Part shown: positions 22,152 through 33,500 of the stretch, in pieces
How the letters are laid out: each line of letters opens with the position of its first letter
Numbering within the stretch: the stretch's first letter is position 1
Assembly (NCBI GenBank): GCA_018806915.1
Contig: JAGKQI010000059.1
Coordinates: forward strand, 682,001-746,000
Direction of reading: 5' to 3'
Length of the DNA: 64,000 nucleotides
Source of the DNA: Phytophthora colocasiae
Taxonomy: Eukaryota; Oomycota; Peronosporomycetes; Peronosporales; Peronosporaceae
The notes under the pieces: model-generated
Database searches by the model: none
What the model saw: only the letters and a program-made list of their open reading frames with translations
Told to the model about the DNA's origin: nothing
Position numbers and translations under genes: made by a program

Positions 22152-22811
22152 ATGCTCCGTCGTGTTGTCCTCTCTAGCGCTGCCCGTAGCGTCTCGCGCG
22201 TGCAGTTGCGTAGTATCAGTCAGAGCTCCTTCCTGTGTGCTGAGGAGCCCAAGGCCGAAGAGTCCAAGGCTGAAGAGTCCAAGGCTGAAGAGCCCAAGAC
22301 GGAACTGACCGAAACGGAGAAGCTCCAGCAGCAGATCGAGGAACTCACGACCAAGAACAAAGACGCCAACGACCGTCTCCTGCGCGCTCTGGCCGACGCC
22401 GAGAACGTGCGTCGCATCTCCCGTGTTGACGTGAACAACGCGCGCGAGTTCGCCATCTCCAAGTTCGCTAAGGCGCTGCTGGACGTGTCGGACAACCTCA
22501 CGCGAGCGCACGAAAGCATCGACATTGAGACTCTGCAGCCGGAGAAGCAGCTGGATGCCATTAAGGTGTTGCACGAAGGTGTCGTCATGACGGAGAACCA
22601 GCTGCAGAAGGTCTTCCGTGAGTTCAAGATCAACCAAGTTGGAGCTGTGGGCGACAAGTTCGACCCCAACGTGCACGACGCCCTGTTCGAGTACGAAGAT
22701 GCCACTAAGGAGGCTGGTTCTATTGGCCAACTCATGAAGACCGGGTACTTGCTGAACGAACGTGTCATCCGTCCGGCCCAGGTGGGTGTTGTGAAGGCTC
22801 CGAAGCAGTAG
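22152..22811 (+). CDS. Mitochondrial GrpE nucleotide-exchange factor (Mge1-type)
   Basis: The 219-residue protein acts in the mitochondrial matrix, where it releases ADP from mtHsp70 during import and folding. The start MLRRVVLSSAARSVSRVQLR is an Arg/Ser-rich, acid-poor presequence. Next is a repeated charged linker (three near-copies of EESKAEE/EEPKAEE, about residues 35-52). A long coiled coil follows (LQQQIEELTTKNKDANDRLL), then the GrpE signature region ending QLMKTGYLLNERVIRPAQVG. The length suits the family once the presequence is counted. An upstream in-frame GTG at 22101 would extend it, but the presequence and the Inr-like site at 22121 favour ATG 22152. The gene is intronless and converges on the ubiquitin protease gene with 182 bp between stops. 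Confidence 0.95.
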   Translation: MLRRVVLSSAARSVSRVQLRSISQSSFLCAEEPKAEESKAEESKAEEPKTELTETEKLQQQIEELTTKNKDANDRLLRALADAENVRRISRVDVNNAREFAISKFAKALLDVSDNLTRAHESIDIETLQPEKQLDAIKVLHEGVVMTENQLQKVFREFKINQVGAVGDKFDPNVHDALFEYEDATKEAGSIGQLMKTGYLLNERVIRPAQVGVVKAPKQ

Positions 22812-22993
22812 ACGCCATAATTTGTCTTGGGTTTTCCTGAATGGAAAAGTAGAGGATGATAATACATGTACGAAAACCACACACTGTACCAGCATGCTTG
22901 TTTCTTGATGACTGCAGCAATAATTACCAATATATTTACGAGCTCGAGCGTACCTTCACATGATGAATGTCTCCTTCGTTTGAGATGGACAAT

Positions 22994-24442
22994 TCAGAAA
23001 CGACCACCGTTGGACAGCAGCACGTGGGGCTCGAACGGGACGTCTGGCAGGCTGTCGTCGTCGTCGGTCGTTTCTTCCGTCTCGGAACTGCGTGTTGTTC
23101 GCTTCGTCCGATACTTCCGCTCGTAGAAAAGCATGTACGCACAGCTATTGAGAACCTCAGCCACGGGAACTTCACGAACGTTATCATCCGACACAAAGAA
23201 CCACTGCGACGGACTAGCACGACGGTAAGCCGTGAAGTGGCCACAACGCTCATTGCCATGGTGCAAGATCACCGCAGTCAAGTCGTACAAAAGGTATTGT
23301 TGCTTGGAGGCTTCTCCAAACGGTGGAAGCAAAACCCGTGGCCGCCGTAGTGAGGTCGATCCGTTTGCCTTGTGATCCACCACAGCGCTCGTCTCATACT
23401 GGCAATAATCGTCCATGTCCAGCTCCAATGGGAACTCGACGTATGTCTCGAGCTTGACTGCTCCAGTCCTCATGTAAACCTTCCGGTTCAAATGGAAGCA
23501 GAAAACGTCAGGACTGCGTGAAAACTGCAACCGCTTCAAGCAGTCATTGCGGCTGCGCTGGATCGGACGTTCCAGCTGGTCCAAGTCGAAGGTCGTGGGG
23601 GAGTTCGCTAACTGCTCGAGCGTGTGGATCCAATCCTTCCGTTCATGCTGCACAATCTCTTGATCCAGAACTTCAAAGGCACTAGCATTCACTGCTCCTT
23701 GCTGCCATTTGGCCTGTTGCTTCATGGCCTCTGCGTACTCCTTCCTGGTGTTGTCCAGCTCGTCCACCACACTGCAGAAGCTGCACTCGACGCCTTTAAT
23801 CACTTCAGCTTCCGTATACAACTTCAACGCATCAGTCAACTTGGAAATCTTCTTATCTCCCGGAGCTACTAGAGACAGCGACACATCCAGGAATGGCTGG
23901 TTATTCAATGGTCTGAAGCGACTGCATCGAGTGCATTGCAGCAAATTCACTTGCAAACCCTGCAGAGGGTTCCAGTTGCGTTCATCGACCGCTTGAGAGA
24001 GTCTCAGATCACTAATAGACCTCATTGTAGCAGGTTCCTGAATATCTTCCATCGGCAGGTCCACCAGGCCTCGATCTTGCACAGAACAACGGCGTTGTTC
24101 GTTGCCTACCAGCTTGAAGAGGAACTGGAGTAATTCCTGCGAGTCCTGCTGCTTATTTCCCCGGAAAGCCCGTAAATTACTGGTTAATTCAGCATTCAGT
24201 ACTCTTGGAGCCACCACTCCACATGGTTCGTGCTCTTCTCGAGGCGCCAGAGCCTCCAAACAGTCCCGTAAGGCCCCAGTAAACGCGATATTCCGGCGTG
24301 TGACGCGTGCGCGCTGTTCTATTTCCTCCAGGAACTCATGGACGCTCGGGAGGGACGCTAAAGCCTGCAGAATCGCATTGAAGAAGCACGTGTTGCCCAG
24401 GTTCTGCAGCCCAGGCACAGCCAGTCGCGTCTTGGCCAGCAT
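22994..24442 (-). CDS. Ubiquitin-specific protease (peptidase C19), USP30-like tentatively
   Basis: The 482-residue deubiquitinase cleaves the isopeptide bond after ubiquitin Gly76. The Cys box GLQNLGNTCFFNAILQ is close to the N-terminus (nucleophile about Cys19). A QQDSQELLQFLF motif follows, then a zinc-binding-like pair of CxxC motifs (CTRCSRF; CSFCSVVD), and the His box CGHFTAYRR (His about 402) with the Asp/Asn-containing WFFVSDDNVREV. The C-terminus after about residue 440 is acidic and Ser/Thr-rich. ATG 24442 is the first in frame after an upstream stop. No transmembrane segment precedes the catalytic domain, unlike animal USP30, so the subfamily name is uncertain; a short upstream exon cannot be excluded. 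Confidence 0.9.
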   Translation of the reverse strand: MLAKTRLAVPGLQNLGNTCFFNAILQALASLPSVHEFLEEIEQRARVTRRNIAFTGALRDCLEALAPREEHEPCGVVAPRVLNAELTSNLRAFRGNKQQDSQELLQFLFKLVGNEQRRCSVQDRGLVDLPMEDIQEPATMRSISDLRLSQAVDERNWNPLQGLQVNLLQCTRCSRFRPLNNQPFLDVSLSLVAPGDKKISKLTDALKLYTEAEVIKGVECSFCSVVDELDNTRKEYAEAMKQQAKWQQGAVNASAFEVLDQEIVQHERKDWIHTLEQLANSPTTFDLDQLERPIQRSRNDCLKRLQFSRSPDVFCFHLNRKVYMRTGAVKLETYVEFPLELDMDDYCQYETSAVVDHKANGSTSLRRPRVLLPPFGEASKQQYLLYDLTAVILHHGNERCGHFTAYRRASPSQWFFVSDDNVREVPVAEVLNSCAYMLFYERKYRTKRTTRSSETEETTDDDDSLPDVPFEPHVLLSNGGRF

Positions 24443-24575
24443 CAGAAGGTCTTCTTGGTGATGAACTACTTAGGGAGAGACTGATATGCATTTTTGACCA
24501 ATAATAATAGAAGATATCAATTGACCAATCAAAACGAAACAAAACCCACTTCAACTTATAGTTGCCTTTTTACTA

Positions 24576-27500
24576 TTAAATTCGAGGGGCATATACCTTG
24601 CCGTCTTTGCCGCGTAAGAGTCCGATCTCCTGCTTTAAAGCTTCCACTTCTCTTGCCTGTAGCTTCACAAGTCGCACGAGTTTATTCCGCTCCTTCATCT
24701 CCTGTTCAGCCAATTCTGCGTCGTCCTCGAGACTCAGTAAACCTCCCTCGTTGCTATCATTTCCACGGTTTTGATTCCGATTAAGTTCCCGTTCCAGTTC
24801 GGCCTGACGTTCAGTGAGAGCAGCAATTTGAGCTAGTAACGCTGTGTTCTGCTCGGTGGCCTGTAGAATGGCATGCTGCAGCTGCGGATGTGTCTGCTTG
24901 ACACGGCGAATAGCACGTTCTGCTTCTACTTCGCGTAGTTTCACGCGCGTCTGCAGTTCATCAACAGACGACGCGTCACAAGCTCGATCCAGCACTTCCA
25001 AGTCGACTAATTGGCCGAATTTAAGACGCATGAGCTGCTCACTGCGGTCCTGTGATCGGGCGATGGCTTCTTGTTGTTGTCGCTTCTCCCTAGCAAGCAC
25101 GTTCTGCTGTTTGTGAAGATCTCGGAACTGTTGGCGAAGGTGTTTGTTCTCCGCCTGTAAAGACTCGATACGCTCAGTCAGTGCAGAGAAAGCGCGAGTG
25201 GTGAACACGAGACAACCAGCAGCTTGAGAAGGCAACAACCAGTTCTGCTGGTTTGGAGAAGGAGGGTCAAGACATCGAAGTTGCCGCGTACTAAGTGGAA
25301 CCACAACGTCCAACTGGTTGAACCGCGACTGCTTCTCACTCTGGAACAATTGCGTGTCCTGCTCAGTTGCAGCCAGCTCCTTGTCAATGGCACGCTGCTT
25401 CGCTGCCTGGCGCTCTCCTGATTTCCGGAGCTCCTCAATAGCTTTGTTCAGTTCTCCAGTGGCGTCATCTACGTCGGCTCGCTTCTCTCTCAAAGCCAAT
25501 ACTTTCTCGTACAGAGTCAACTCACATCCAGACGGACAGGTATCTTCCTCCTCTTCGTCGTCATCGCTATCGTCTTCATCGTAGTCTTCATCTTCCTCCT
25601 CCTCTTCTTCTTCATCTTCTTCTTGTTCGTCTCCATCGCGAGCACTATCAGGTTGGTTTCCATCTTTTCCGTCTTCCTTACCTGCATTTGATTTCTTCTT
25701 AACGCGCTTGATCTTACGTTTGAATAATTTCTGTAACGCAGGAAAACTCGGATGAGGCGTCACAGTTGATCCCGTACCACCATTCACAAGAGTAAGAAAC
25801 TCGGCCTGCACTGCTCGCTCCTGTCGCGTCCAGTCCTCCAACTCGCGCTTTTTACTAGCCAGAAGCTCTTGTACATCACGCAACTCGGCCACAATCTGGG
25901 CTTTTTCCCCTTTGCTTTTCTCGAGCTTGTTACTCAGCAGATTTTCTTTACTTTCAAAGGATTCCAGCAATGACAACTCGCTACAAAGCGTAAACAAACG
26001 AAGCTCTGCCTGCTTGAAACCGACCTCAAGGGTGAGTTTTTCACGCCGAAGATGTGCCACAGCTGCATCAAACGCTGCCACCTCTTGCTTCCGCTTTCGT
26101 TCCAGCAAAACAATTTCTTCGCGCATCAGATACTCCCGCACAACAACGTCGTCTTCGTCAAAGTTCCCTCCATTTGAATCAAGAGACTGTTCTCCAGTTG
26201 GAAACGCTGCAGATACCGTCGCAGTTGCCATTGCACCTTCATTCATTTGGAGATGCAAATGTCCAATGGTAACTTCTGAAGCTGCGCGTCCATTCTCCGT
26301 TGAGGTTCCTTTTAGAGCTCGAGCTACTGCGGCAATGGATCGATCTGCAGTGTGATGGTGTTTTTCAGCTCCAGAGCGAGTTGCAGGAAGCTCATCCACG
26401 GTCTGGGCCTGCACATTCGAGACAACCTTCTTCTCGCGCAAGAAGAGTTCAATATCGGCGTCGCTAACACGTTCGCGATGTTCTGGCCACTCGCGAAGAT
26501 CTACACGGAGACCTGTAGGTGTAGCTGATGATGATGTAGGTCCTCCGCTGGTACTATCAGCCAATGCAGTACGAAGGTCTAAAAGCCGCTCCTGATTTCG
26601 ACGAAGCTCGTTGATCAATTGGACCTTCAGCTCCCGAAGCTCTAGCACCTTGGAATTGAACCGCAAGCGTGCTGTGTACAGACTCTCTTCAAGCAGAGCC
26701 ATTTGCCGAAGCTTTTTCACTGCATTAACGCGCTGGTGTTCTGGAACCACGTAGTCTGCAGCCGTTTTCAATTTGTAGTCGCCCATATTACGCCGAGCAA
26801 AAGCGATGGCAACGACATCTCTCGGATCATCCGCATCTTCCCCCGGTTTGCTGCTTTGCCAGCGCGCGAGTCGTTCCTTACGCTCGGTGCGTAAACGTTT
26901 ACGAGCTTCGAATCCATGAACAGACTTGGATCCGGTGTGACCAGAAGTCCATCCAGCATTAACTGCAGGTTCATTGTGACTCATGATCATGCGGCGTTCC
27001 TCCTCTTTCAAGGGGAATTCTTCCCCCAGCGGAACGTCTTTTTCCATGATATCTAGAACTGAAGCTCGTCTGGTTTCACCCGCACCTTTCACTGTAGACT
27101 GCTTCTTAGCAGCCTCAGCTGTGTGGATCTCAACAAGTCGCTTTTGTAGAGTTCCTGGCATCTTCATGGTGCGAAAGGACTGGACACTTAAACCGCTTTC
27201 AAATGCGCGTAGAGTGAGCAGTTCGACTGCCAGCGGACCAACGTAAGTCTCGCGCATTTTAAGGAGCAATAGCTCTTCCTTCTCAACAGCAAACGCCAGT
27301 TCCTTACGTACTTCATCGCAGGCTTCATCACCTTGTTTTGTCAGTAAATCTCCGTAATCCAGATCAACCTCCCACTCCTCGGGGTCAACACGACTCTGCG
27401 GAGGAAGGGCAGCATCCTGAGCTTGAAGCTCTTGAAGCTGAGTCCGCATCTTGGCTAAAACGGCACGAGTGGAGTCCTGTTTGCTCAGTGTTGATCTTGC

Positions 27501-30434
27501 TCGGGCATCAGCTTCACTTTTCAGCTTTGCGTCCTCAATAGTGTACGCTTCCTTAGGGTTTGTTACATCAGCTACTCCCAACTGCATTAACGCTGCAGCA
27601 GGTACACCAGTCCTGGCGTTGGCGCTATCTTCACGTAGAGGGGGGACTCCGTTGGGCATTCCATCCGTGCTTTTATCATCGGTCACTAAACGGACAACAC
27701 CCAGAAATGCCTCGTTGTCCACTGCACTCTGTGACAGCTTGGATTCAATGTAAGTAGCGTAAGCTTTTGCGCCATGGAAAGCAGGAAGAGCACTTAAATC
27801 CGTGTTTGCCGTCCCACCACTGCTAGGATCATCCTCATTCTTCTCGTCCATGGCCTTCTGCTGCATGGTAATCACCGCTTCTTGCTTCTCACAGGCTTGG
27901 TCACGAGCAATTGTAGCCTCCGCCAGTAAACTTTCAAACCGACCAGCAAGAAGCTTCGAGGCCTCTTCGACTTTGTCACTGTGCAGTCGACAAATACTCA
28001 AATTACCGTCACTACCCACTGCAACAACGTACGAATCATCGAAAGACAGCGCAAGGCGAAGTCTGTCATTGCTAGTGGCGGCTGCGTAGTCATGGAACTC
28101 GCCAGTTATAAATGCGTGAGGTCTCTGAGCATTCCGAAGCTGGAACTTGCCATTAGACAGACCACAGAGAATAAATCTCTCGGACGAAGACAGCTCGAGC
28201 GAGGTAATATTCCCAGTAGAGTCAGACGCGAGTTCTTTCGATGGTGAACTTTGATCATATTCAGCCACGAACAGGTTGCCATCCAGTGGAGCTTGACAGC
28301 TAAGATAAATGCGGTCTCTGTTGGCTTGAGTAAGTGGTTTCCCCTTGTCTTTGTATGAAGCCACCGAGTACAGAGCAGCCAACGCCTTAGATGCTCCTTT
28401 CACTTCGATCTGGAATTGGTTGCGAACTTTTTCTTCGGCGTGGGGGGAAGTGATGCTTGGATACTGTGCTTCCAATGCCTCCAACTCTTTAACACTCATG
28501 AAGCGGTTGCGTTGATTTAGTTTCCACTCGCGATACGTCAATTGAAGCTCATACGACTCGCGTTCGCCGGGTTTTAGTGCTGATTCGTTCAAGTCTTCGG
28601 TATTTTCTTGGTCAGCTTCAATATTTCCATCAAGCTCAACAGGAAGAAAAAACTCAAGAACGTGTCCGTTGGATAGTGTCACGAGAATCGCTTCGTCGTC
28701 ATCACGCCAGCAAATTGCTATCGCCGCTGCTGGTACACGTTGAAAACCGTAAGGTTCATACTCTGACTGATACTTGGCAAACTTGGAGGACTTCACGTTC
28801 GGAACCACTTGGAAAAGGAAGAAAGTATTGTCGGTACTTGCTGAAACGAAGGCTGAGCCTGAGTGTGAATATGCCACACAGGTCACACGTTTGCTGTGAG
28901 GTTTGAACACATTAACGCGTACCCATGCGCGATGGTCCACATCCATTAGCAAGATACGCACCAGACCGTCATCAAACCCCACAGCTACCTGTCGACTAGC
29001 AGGTAAGATATCATTGATCACTGCTGCAGTGTTTGGTACCCATACGATCGTTGTAGCAGCAGACAATAATGCGTTACTGCTGTCTTGATCGACAAAGGAC
29101 TCTTCAGGGAAAACAGACATTAGACAGGTACGGGAGACGTAGTCCCAAGCGCGAACACTTCCATCTTCTCCACAAGTAGCAGCCAGGTGCTCGTATGGGG
29201 AGCAAGCTATCCCCGTTGTACGCCCTGTGTCGTCCGGAACGTAGTCAAACTCCACTTGATGTTCGTCGTTGCCTTTAAGCACCAGTAAATGCACTCCACC
29301 GACGCCATCTTGTAAAAGATACCGACCAGATTTCTCCTTCACCACAGCACGAATATCCATATGTGGTTGTATGAGCATTTGGCGCTTCATTGGCACAAGA
29401 GCAACAGTCTCATCAGCCGCAATGTCTGCACTGTCAATTGAGTCAAAGTTCCAGAAACGCACGTAGCCATCTTTACCAGCCGTCACAATTTGCCCCTCAT
29501 CTGGGTCGAAATCCACAACAGTGATTGTCCCAACGTGAGGTAAATGGCGGCGAGACGTGAGGATCTCACACTTGATAAAGTTGCCATCCCACAGAAGCAG
29601 CACACCACGCTCCGTTCCACTTAAAACTTTCTTGTCGGGAAGGACACAAAACGCTTCGATGTCGCTCAATTCGCTTTTTCCAAACTTGCCGATGTCTCCT
29701 TGGAGCTTGAGGCCTGTGAAGGTTGCAGCCATTTTCCATAGACGAATGTGGCCAACGCCACTGGTTGCAAGGAAACCGCTGTCTGCCGGGGCGAAGCGCA
29801 CGCTGAATACGTCCTGTCCAAAGGCCTTACAGCGCAGAACAGTCTGCTCCTCTCGCCAATTCCATACTGTCAATAAAAAATCTGGCGCGGTACCCACCGA
29901 TGCCAGTGTTTCGCCATCTTTGCTGAACTCCACGCTGGCATACGCACGCTCTGTGCCATTCCTCAGTACATGAGAGACTGTTATCTCGGGATACCGATAG
30001 ATGGAGATATTGGGTTTGACTCCTTTCTCGCCCACTGCAAAGAATTGTCCCGACGGGTGGACTGCTAGACTTCCAATGCCACTGCCACCAAACCCAAACA
30101 CGTAACGTCGACTTTGGACACTGGAACCAGAAGGTGAGACTTGTGGGGTCATCGTGAGTAGCTGAACGGTGTTTCCTGCCACCGTAAGCAGCACACCACC
30201 ATGTTCTCCCTCCTTCATGGTCTCCAACACGTGCAGAATGTGGCGCTTGCCAGTGTCCAACCCACAAATGCCAGCAAATACGAGGTGATCTCTAGAAATC
30301 TCCCAGTTGGCCAGTGGCCGTACGAGCTCTGATGTCGCATAGTCCGGAGCTTCCTGTTCCTGCTCTTCAACACCTTCATCCTCCTGAGCAACAAGAGATA
30401 GACCTTCGTCTCCGAGCTCTACAGCGTCTTCCAT
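24576..30434 (-). CDS. CFAP44: Cilia- and flagella-associated WD40 protein CFAP44
   Basis: The 1,952-residue axonemal protein belongs, by homology, to the tether/tether-head complex that links inner dynein arm f to the doublet microtubule. WD40-type repeats occupy about residues 40-870 (DGYVRFWNFDS; EDGSVRAWDYVS; STDNTFFLF). Long coiled coils follow from about 1000 to the end, interrupted near 1595-1640 by a strongly acidic Glu/Asp run and a CPSGCELTLYEKVLALREKR segment. The C-terminus VEALKQEIGLLRGKDGK matches the CFAP44 tail pattern. Length is close to animal CFAP44 (about 1,850). I use ATG 30434 because the frame upstream opens only with a GTG. The last residues may be misread: AAG|GTATAT near 24590 could be a 5' splice site. 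Its presence fits a flagellated zoospore. Confidence 0.88.
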   Translation of the reverse strand: MEDAVELGDEGLSLVAQEDEGVEEQEQEAPDYATSELVRPLANWEISRDHLVFAGICGLDTGKRHILHVLETMKEGEHGGVLLTVAGNTVQLLTMTPQVSPSGSSVQSRRYVFGFGGSGIGSLAVHPSGQFFAVGEKGVKPNISIYRYPEITVSHVLRNGTERAYASVEFSKDGETLASVGTAPDFLLTVWNWREEQTVLRCKAFGQDVFSVRFAPADSGFLATSGVGHIRLWKMAATFTGLKLQGDIGKFGKSELSDIEAFCVLPDKKVLSGTERGVLLLWDGNFIKCEILTSRRHLPHVGTITVVDFDPDEGQIVTAGKDGYVRFWNFDSIDSADIAADETVALVPMKRQMLIQPHMDIRAVVKEKSGRYLLQDGVGGVHLLVLKGNDEHQVEFDYVPDDTGRTTGIACSPYEHLAATCGEDGSVRAWDYVSRTCLMSVFPEESFVDQDSSNALLSAATTIVWVPNTAAVINDILPASRQVAVGFDDGLVRILLMDVDHRAWVRVNVFKPHSKRVTCVAYSHSGSAFVSASTDNTFFLFQVVPNVKSSKFAKYQSEYEPYGFQRVPAAAIAICWRDDDEAILVTLSNGHVLEFFLPVELDGNIEADQENTEDLNESALKPGERESYELQLTYREWKLNQRNRFMSVKELEALEAQYPSITSPHAEEKVRNQFQIEVKGASKALAALYSVASYKDKGKPLTQANRDRIYLSCQAPLDGNLFVAEYDQSSPSKELASDSTGNITSLELSSSERFILCGLSNGKFQLRNAQRPHAFITGEFHDYAAATSNDRLRLALSFDDSYVVAVGSDGNLSICRLHSDKVEEASKLLAGRFESLLAEATIARDQACEKQEAVITMQQKAMDEKNEDDPSSGGTANTDLSALPAFHGAKAYATYIESKLSQSAVDNEAFLGVVRLVTDDKSTDGMPNGVPPLREDSANARTGVPAAALMQLGVADVTNPKEAYTIEDAKLKSEADARARSTLSKQDSTRAVLAKMRTQLQELQAQDAALPPQSRVDPEEWEVDLDYGDLLTKQGDEACDEVRKELAFAVEKEELLLLKMRETYVGPLAVELLTLRAFESGLSVQSFRTMKMPGTLQKRLVEIHTAEAAKKQSTVKGAGETRRASVLDIMEKDVPLGEEFPLKEEERRMIMSHNEPAVNAGWTSGHTGSKSVHGFEARKRLRTERKERLARWQSSKPGEDADDPRDVVAIAFARRNMGDYKLKTAADYVVPEHQRVNAVKKLRQMALLEESLYTARLRFNSKVLELRELKVQLINELRRNQERLLDLRTALADSTSGGPTSSSATPTGLRVDLREWPEHRERVSDADIELFLREKKVVSNVQAQTVDELPATRSGAEKHHHTADRSIAAVARALKGTSTENGRAASEVTIGHLHLQMNEGAMATATVSAAFPTGEQSLDSNGGNFDEDDVVVREYLMREEIVLLERKRKQEVAAFDAAVAHLRREKLTLEVGFKQAELRLFTLCSELSLLESFESKENLLSNKLEKSKGEKAQIVAELRDVQELLASKKRELEDWTRQERAVQAEFLTLVNGGTGSTVTPHPSFPALQKLFKRKIKRVKKKSNAGKEDGKDGNQPDSARDGDEQEEDEEEEEEEDEDYDEDDSDDDEEEEDTCPSGCELTLYEKVLALREKRADVDDATGELNKAIEELRKSGERQAAKQRAIDKELAATEQDTQLFQSEKQSRFNQLDVVVPLSTRQLRCLDPPSPNQQNWLLPSQAAGCLVFTTRAFSALTERIESLQAENKHLRQQFRDLHKQQNVLAREKRQQQEAIARSQDRSEQLMRLKFGQLVDLEVLDRACDASSVDELQTRVKLREVEAERAIRRVKQTHPQLQHAILQATEQNTALLAQIAALTERQAELERELNRNQNRGNDSNEGGLLSLEDDAELAEQEMKERNKLVRLVKLQAREVEALKQEIGLLRGKDGKVYAPRI

Positions 30435-30599
30435 CGTAGCAACTAGAGAGATATACTGGATCCGTCGCTTCAAGCTTCGTCGCCCCTTCACTACTTCTTG
30501 ACCTGGAACACCGACAAGACCTAAAACACAACAACAAAAATGGAGTTGAAAATATGCACTCTACTATTCATCTCTATATATCTATACACGCATGTGTCA

Positions 30600-33500
30600 T
30601 CAGTTCTTTGCCTGGAGCATCTCGAACCACTGTCGGAGTGAGTCGGACAGGATCTCCGGTAGCATAGCCGACGTCGGTAGCAACACGTAGTATGGGAACG
30701 GGTAATTCTCCAAATACGGCACCATGCGCACCTTGCCCTTCTCGAACGTCACACTTTGAGTGTCGAGAATGGACGTCTGGCTGCTGCCACCTTCGCTTTC
30801 GGCTGCACCTTGGTCCACAACAAGCAGCACGATCAACTGTTGCCGTTCCAGCGCTGTTTCAATCAGCTTGCGGATACGAACTCGGCCATCAGAGTCAAAG
30901 CGGCCATCCGAAATCAGGAACACGATCTGTGTGAACTCGACGGTGCTGCTGGCAGCTGACGACGCCTGCTTCGCTGTCTCTAGTAGCTGCAAGATTGTGT
31001 CCAGTGTCTGCACCATGTTGGTCTTCTTCTGTTGGAAGCCGAAGCGGCCGATCAATCGACTGCCAGAATCGTCCGTAAACGGTGTGTCGAATGCGTGCAA
31101 CAACTCCAGGTCTTGACCAAATTTCACAACGGACAGTTCACCCACCTCAAGCTGCGTCATGCCCTTGCACAGTGTGGCAAGAGCCTCCAACGCCAAGCGA
31201 CCCGCGTGGTTATCCGCCATCGACTCGGAGTCATCAATTGCCAGCATCACTTGGTACTGACGTTTTGATGGGCGCGTACGGCGCAACCAGATCTTGTCCT
31301 TGCGGAACTGACTCGCGATGTACGGGATCACCTTGCGCATATTGATGCGCTTGCCTGTGCGGAAGTCACCCTCGAGTTTGGCGCGAAGCATGGGCTCCAG
31401 TACTAATCGGAGTTGTTCACACAGTCGCTGCGAAGCCCCAGCTGTCAATGCCGTGTACTTGGCCCACAGATCCGCGCCTCTTTCTTGCTCCGACTGTGAC
31501 GACCAGTTCGCAATAAACGAATCCAGTTCATCACGCAGGGCAGCAACTTCGTCCGGGGAGAGTAGTTTGACCGCTCTAGCCTCTGCTTCATCAGCTTCGT
31601 CCTGGTCCTGTATAGTGTTGGTCAAGTCCAGATCTCGCAGTCTTGATGGGAGAGCGGTGTCCGCTTCATCGTCCAGAAGTTCGTGCTCTCCACCGTGTGC
31701 AGGGTTATCTGGTTTCGTGTCTTGCTCGTCTAGCTCCTTCTCCTCCTGTTTCGTTGCATCGTTGTCAACTGCGTCTATGTCGGATTTTGGCTCCTGCTTG
31801 ATGGGTTTGGGTTTCTCTAGCTGTTCCTTCTCCTCGTTCTCCTCCATAGTCTGCTTTTCTTCCTCATCGTCGACCTCCATAGCCGTCGCACCATTGCCAG
31901 GGTTCGTTTCTTCCTCCTTCTTCTCAACGTTCTCATCCTCCTCTTCCTCAGAGCGAGGCTGGTTCATGATCTGGTTCTCGTCGGCAGCAGCGAGAGCGTG
32001 CTCCACGTCCTCCATATCTTCGTCGTCGTCCACAAACTCTGCAGTCGCCATCTCCGCCGCCTTCTCCTGCTTATCGGGGCTGCTGACCGCCTCCTTCTCC
32101 TCGTCCGTGCGATCTACCATCTCCACACGCTTCCTCCAGTGCTCTTGCGCTTCCTGAGCATTCCTGTATGGATTCGGCTCGCGTCGATCGCGTCGTTTCT
32201 CACGAGGTTGCTCCTTGTCCGGATTGCTGTTAACCTGAGACTGCGGTTTCCACTTCTGCTGAGCGTCTTGATCACTGCTACTCTGTTTCTGAGCAAGACT
32301 GCTACTGCTGTCGTCATTATTTTGCTCCTGGTCCTGCTCCTCACCGTTGGCATCTTCCATCTCCTGATCTTCAGCCTCTTGTTCGTCAGCTTCTAGCTCG
32401 TCTTGACCGTCCTTCGACTGAGTGCCAGCCACCGTTGAAGACGCCTGCTCTTCTTCAGTAGTTTCAGGGGTGTCAGGCTGCTCTGCATCCTCTTCCTCGT
32501 TCTCCTCAGCTTGTTCTGGTTCGTCTTCAAGACCGCCACCACCAAGTTGCACGGCATTGTCAAGTTGTTCTTCCTCGTTTTCCTCTTCAGCAGCCTCATC
32601 CTCATCCACACCACCAGTCTCATCTCCTTCCGCGTTGTCTTCAGCCGTGTCATCTTCAGGGTCATCCAGCTTGTCCATGTCTTCGTCCGGGTTGTCTCCT
32701 TCGGCATCGCCATCGTCACCGTCTTCGCCATCCTTATCCAGTTGCATGTTCTCCGGGAGTTCGTCACCCTGCTCTTCCTCAGCTTCGTCATCTCCGTGGC
32801 CTTCTTCCCGTTCGGTCGGATCCACATCGTGATGATCTTCGTATTTGTCCTCGAAGTCGTCGTTCACCTCCTCATCCATCTTCTCGTCATCGCCGTCTTC
32901 ACCATCATCGCCGTCATCTCCACCGTCATCGACGCCCTTGTCATCTGTCTGATCCAGCTGAGGTTTCTGCTTGTCTTCTTCCTTCGGTTTTGATTCGTCC
33001 TTCTCCTCCTCATCGCCGTCCTTGCCACGCACCTCATCTTCTAATGCCTCGCCTTCAACCTTCGAGTCTTCTTCGAACTTCTCCTTTTCCTTGTCGATGT
33101 TGTCCTCGTCATCGTCAGAATCTTCGCCCCACATCTTTTCATCCACAACATTCTCGTCGTCTTGATCGAATTCACCCATCTCGCGGTCGAGCTCTTCCTC
33201 GTCGTCGTCGTTTTCGTCCTGTTCCTCCTTCTCATCATCAGGAACATCCTGCATTGTACCCTCGAAGTCGTTCTGCATTTCTAGACCAGTATCGTCGGGC
33301 TGCTGGTCGGCAGGTGGTTCAGGCTCCTCCTGATGATCTCCTTGGAGACCGAGGAGTTGCTCTTCGTCCTCGATCTCGTTGCTCACGTCCTTCTTACCTT
33401 CGCCTTCGCCCATGCCAGTGCCCTCCACGTCGTCCTGGAACTGCATATTCCCAGCGCCACCTTCGCCTTCTTCGTCGTTTTTCTCCTCATCCGTTCGGCA

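Noticed and set aside
22125..22930. Two long minus-strand ORFs opposite the grpE gene
   Set aside because: They mirror a codon-biased real gene on the plus strand and show no domain of their own.
31318..32157. Serine-rich plus-strand ORF of 279 codons
   Set aside because: It is the complement of the Glu/Asp-rich tail of midasin; GAA/GAG/GAT codons on one strand give TTC/TCC/TCT-like codons on the other.
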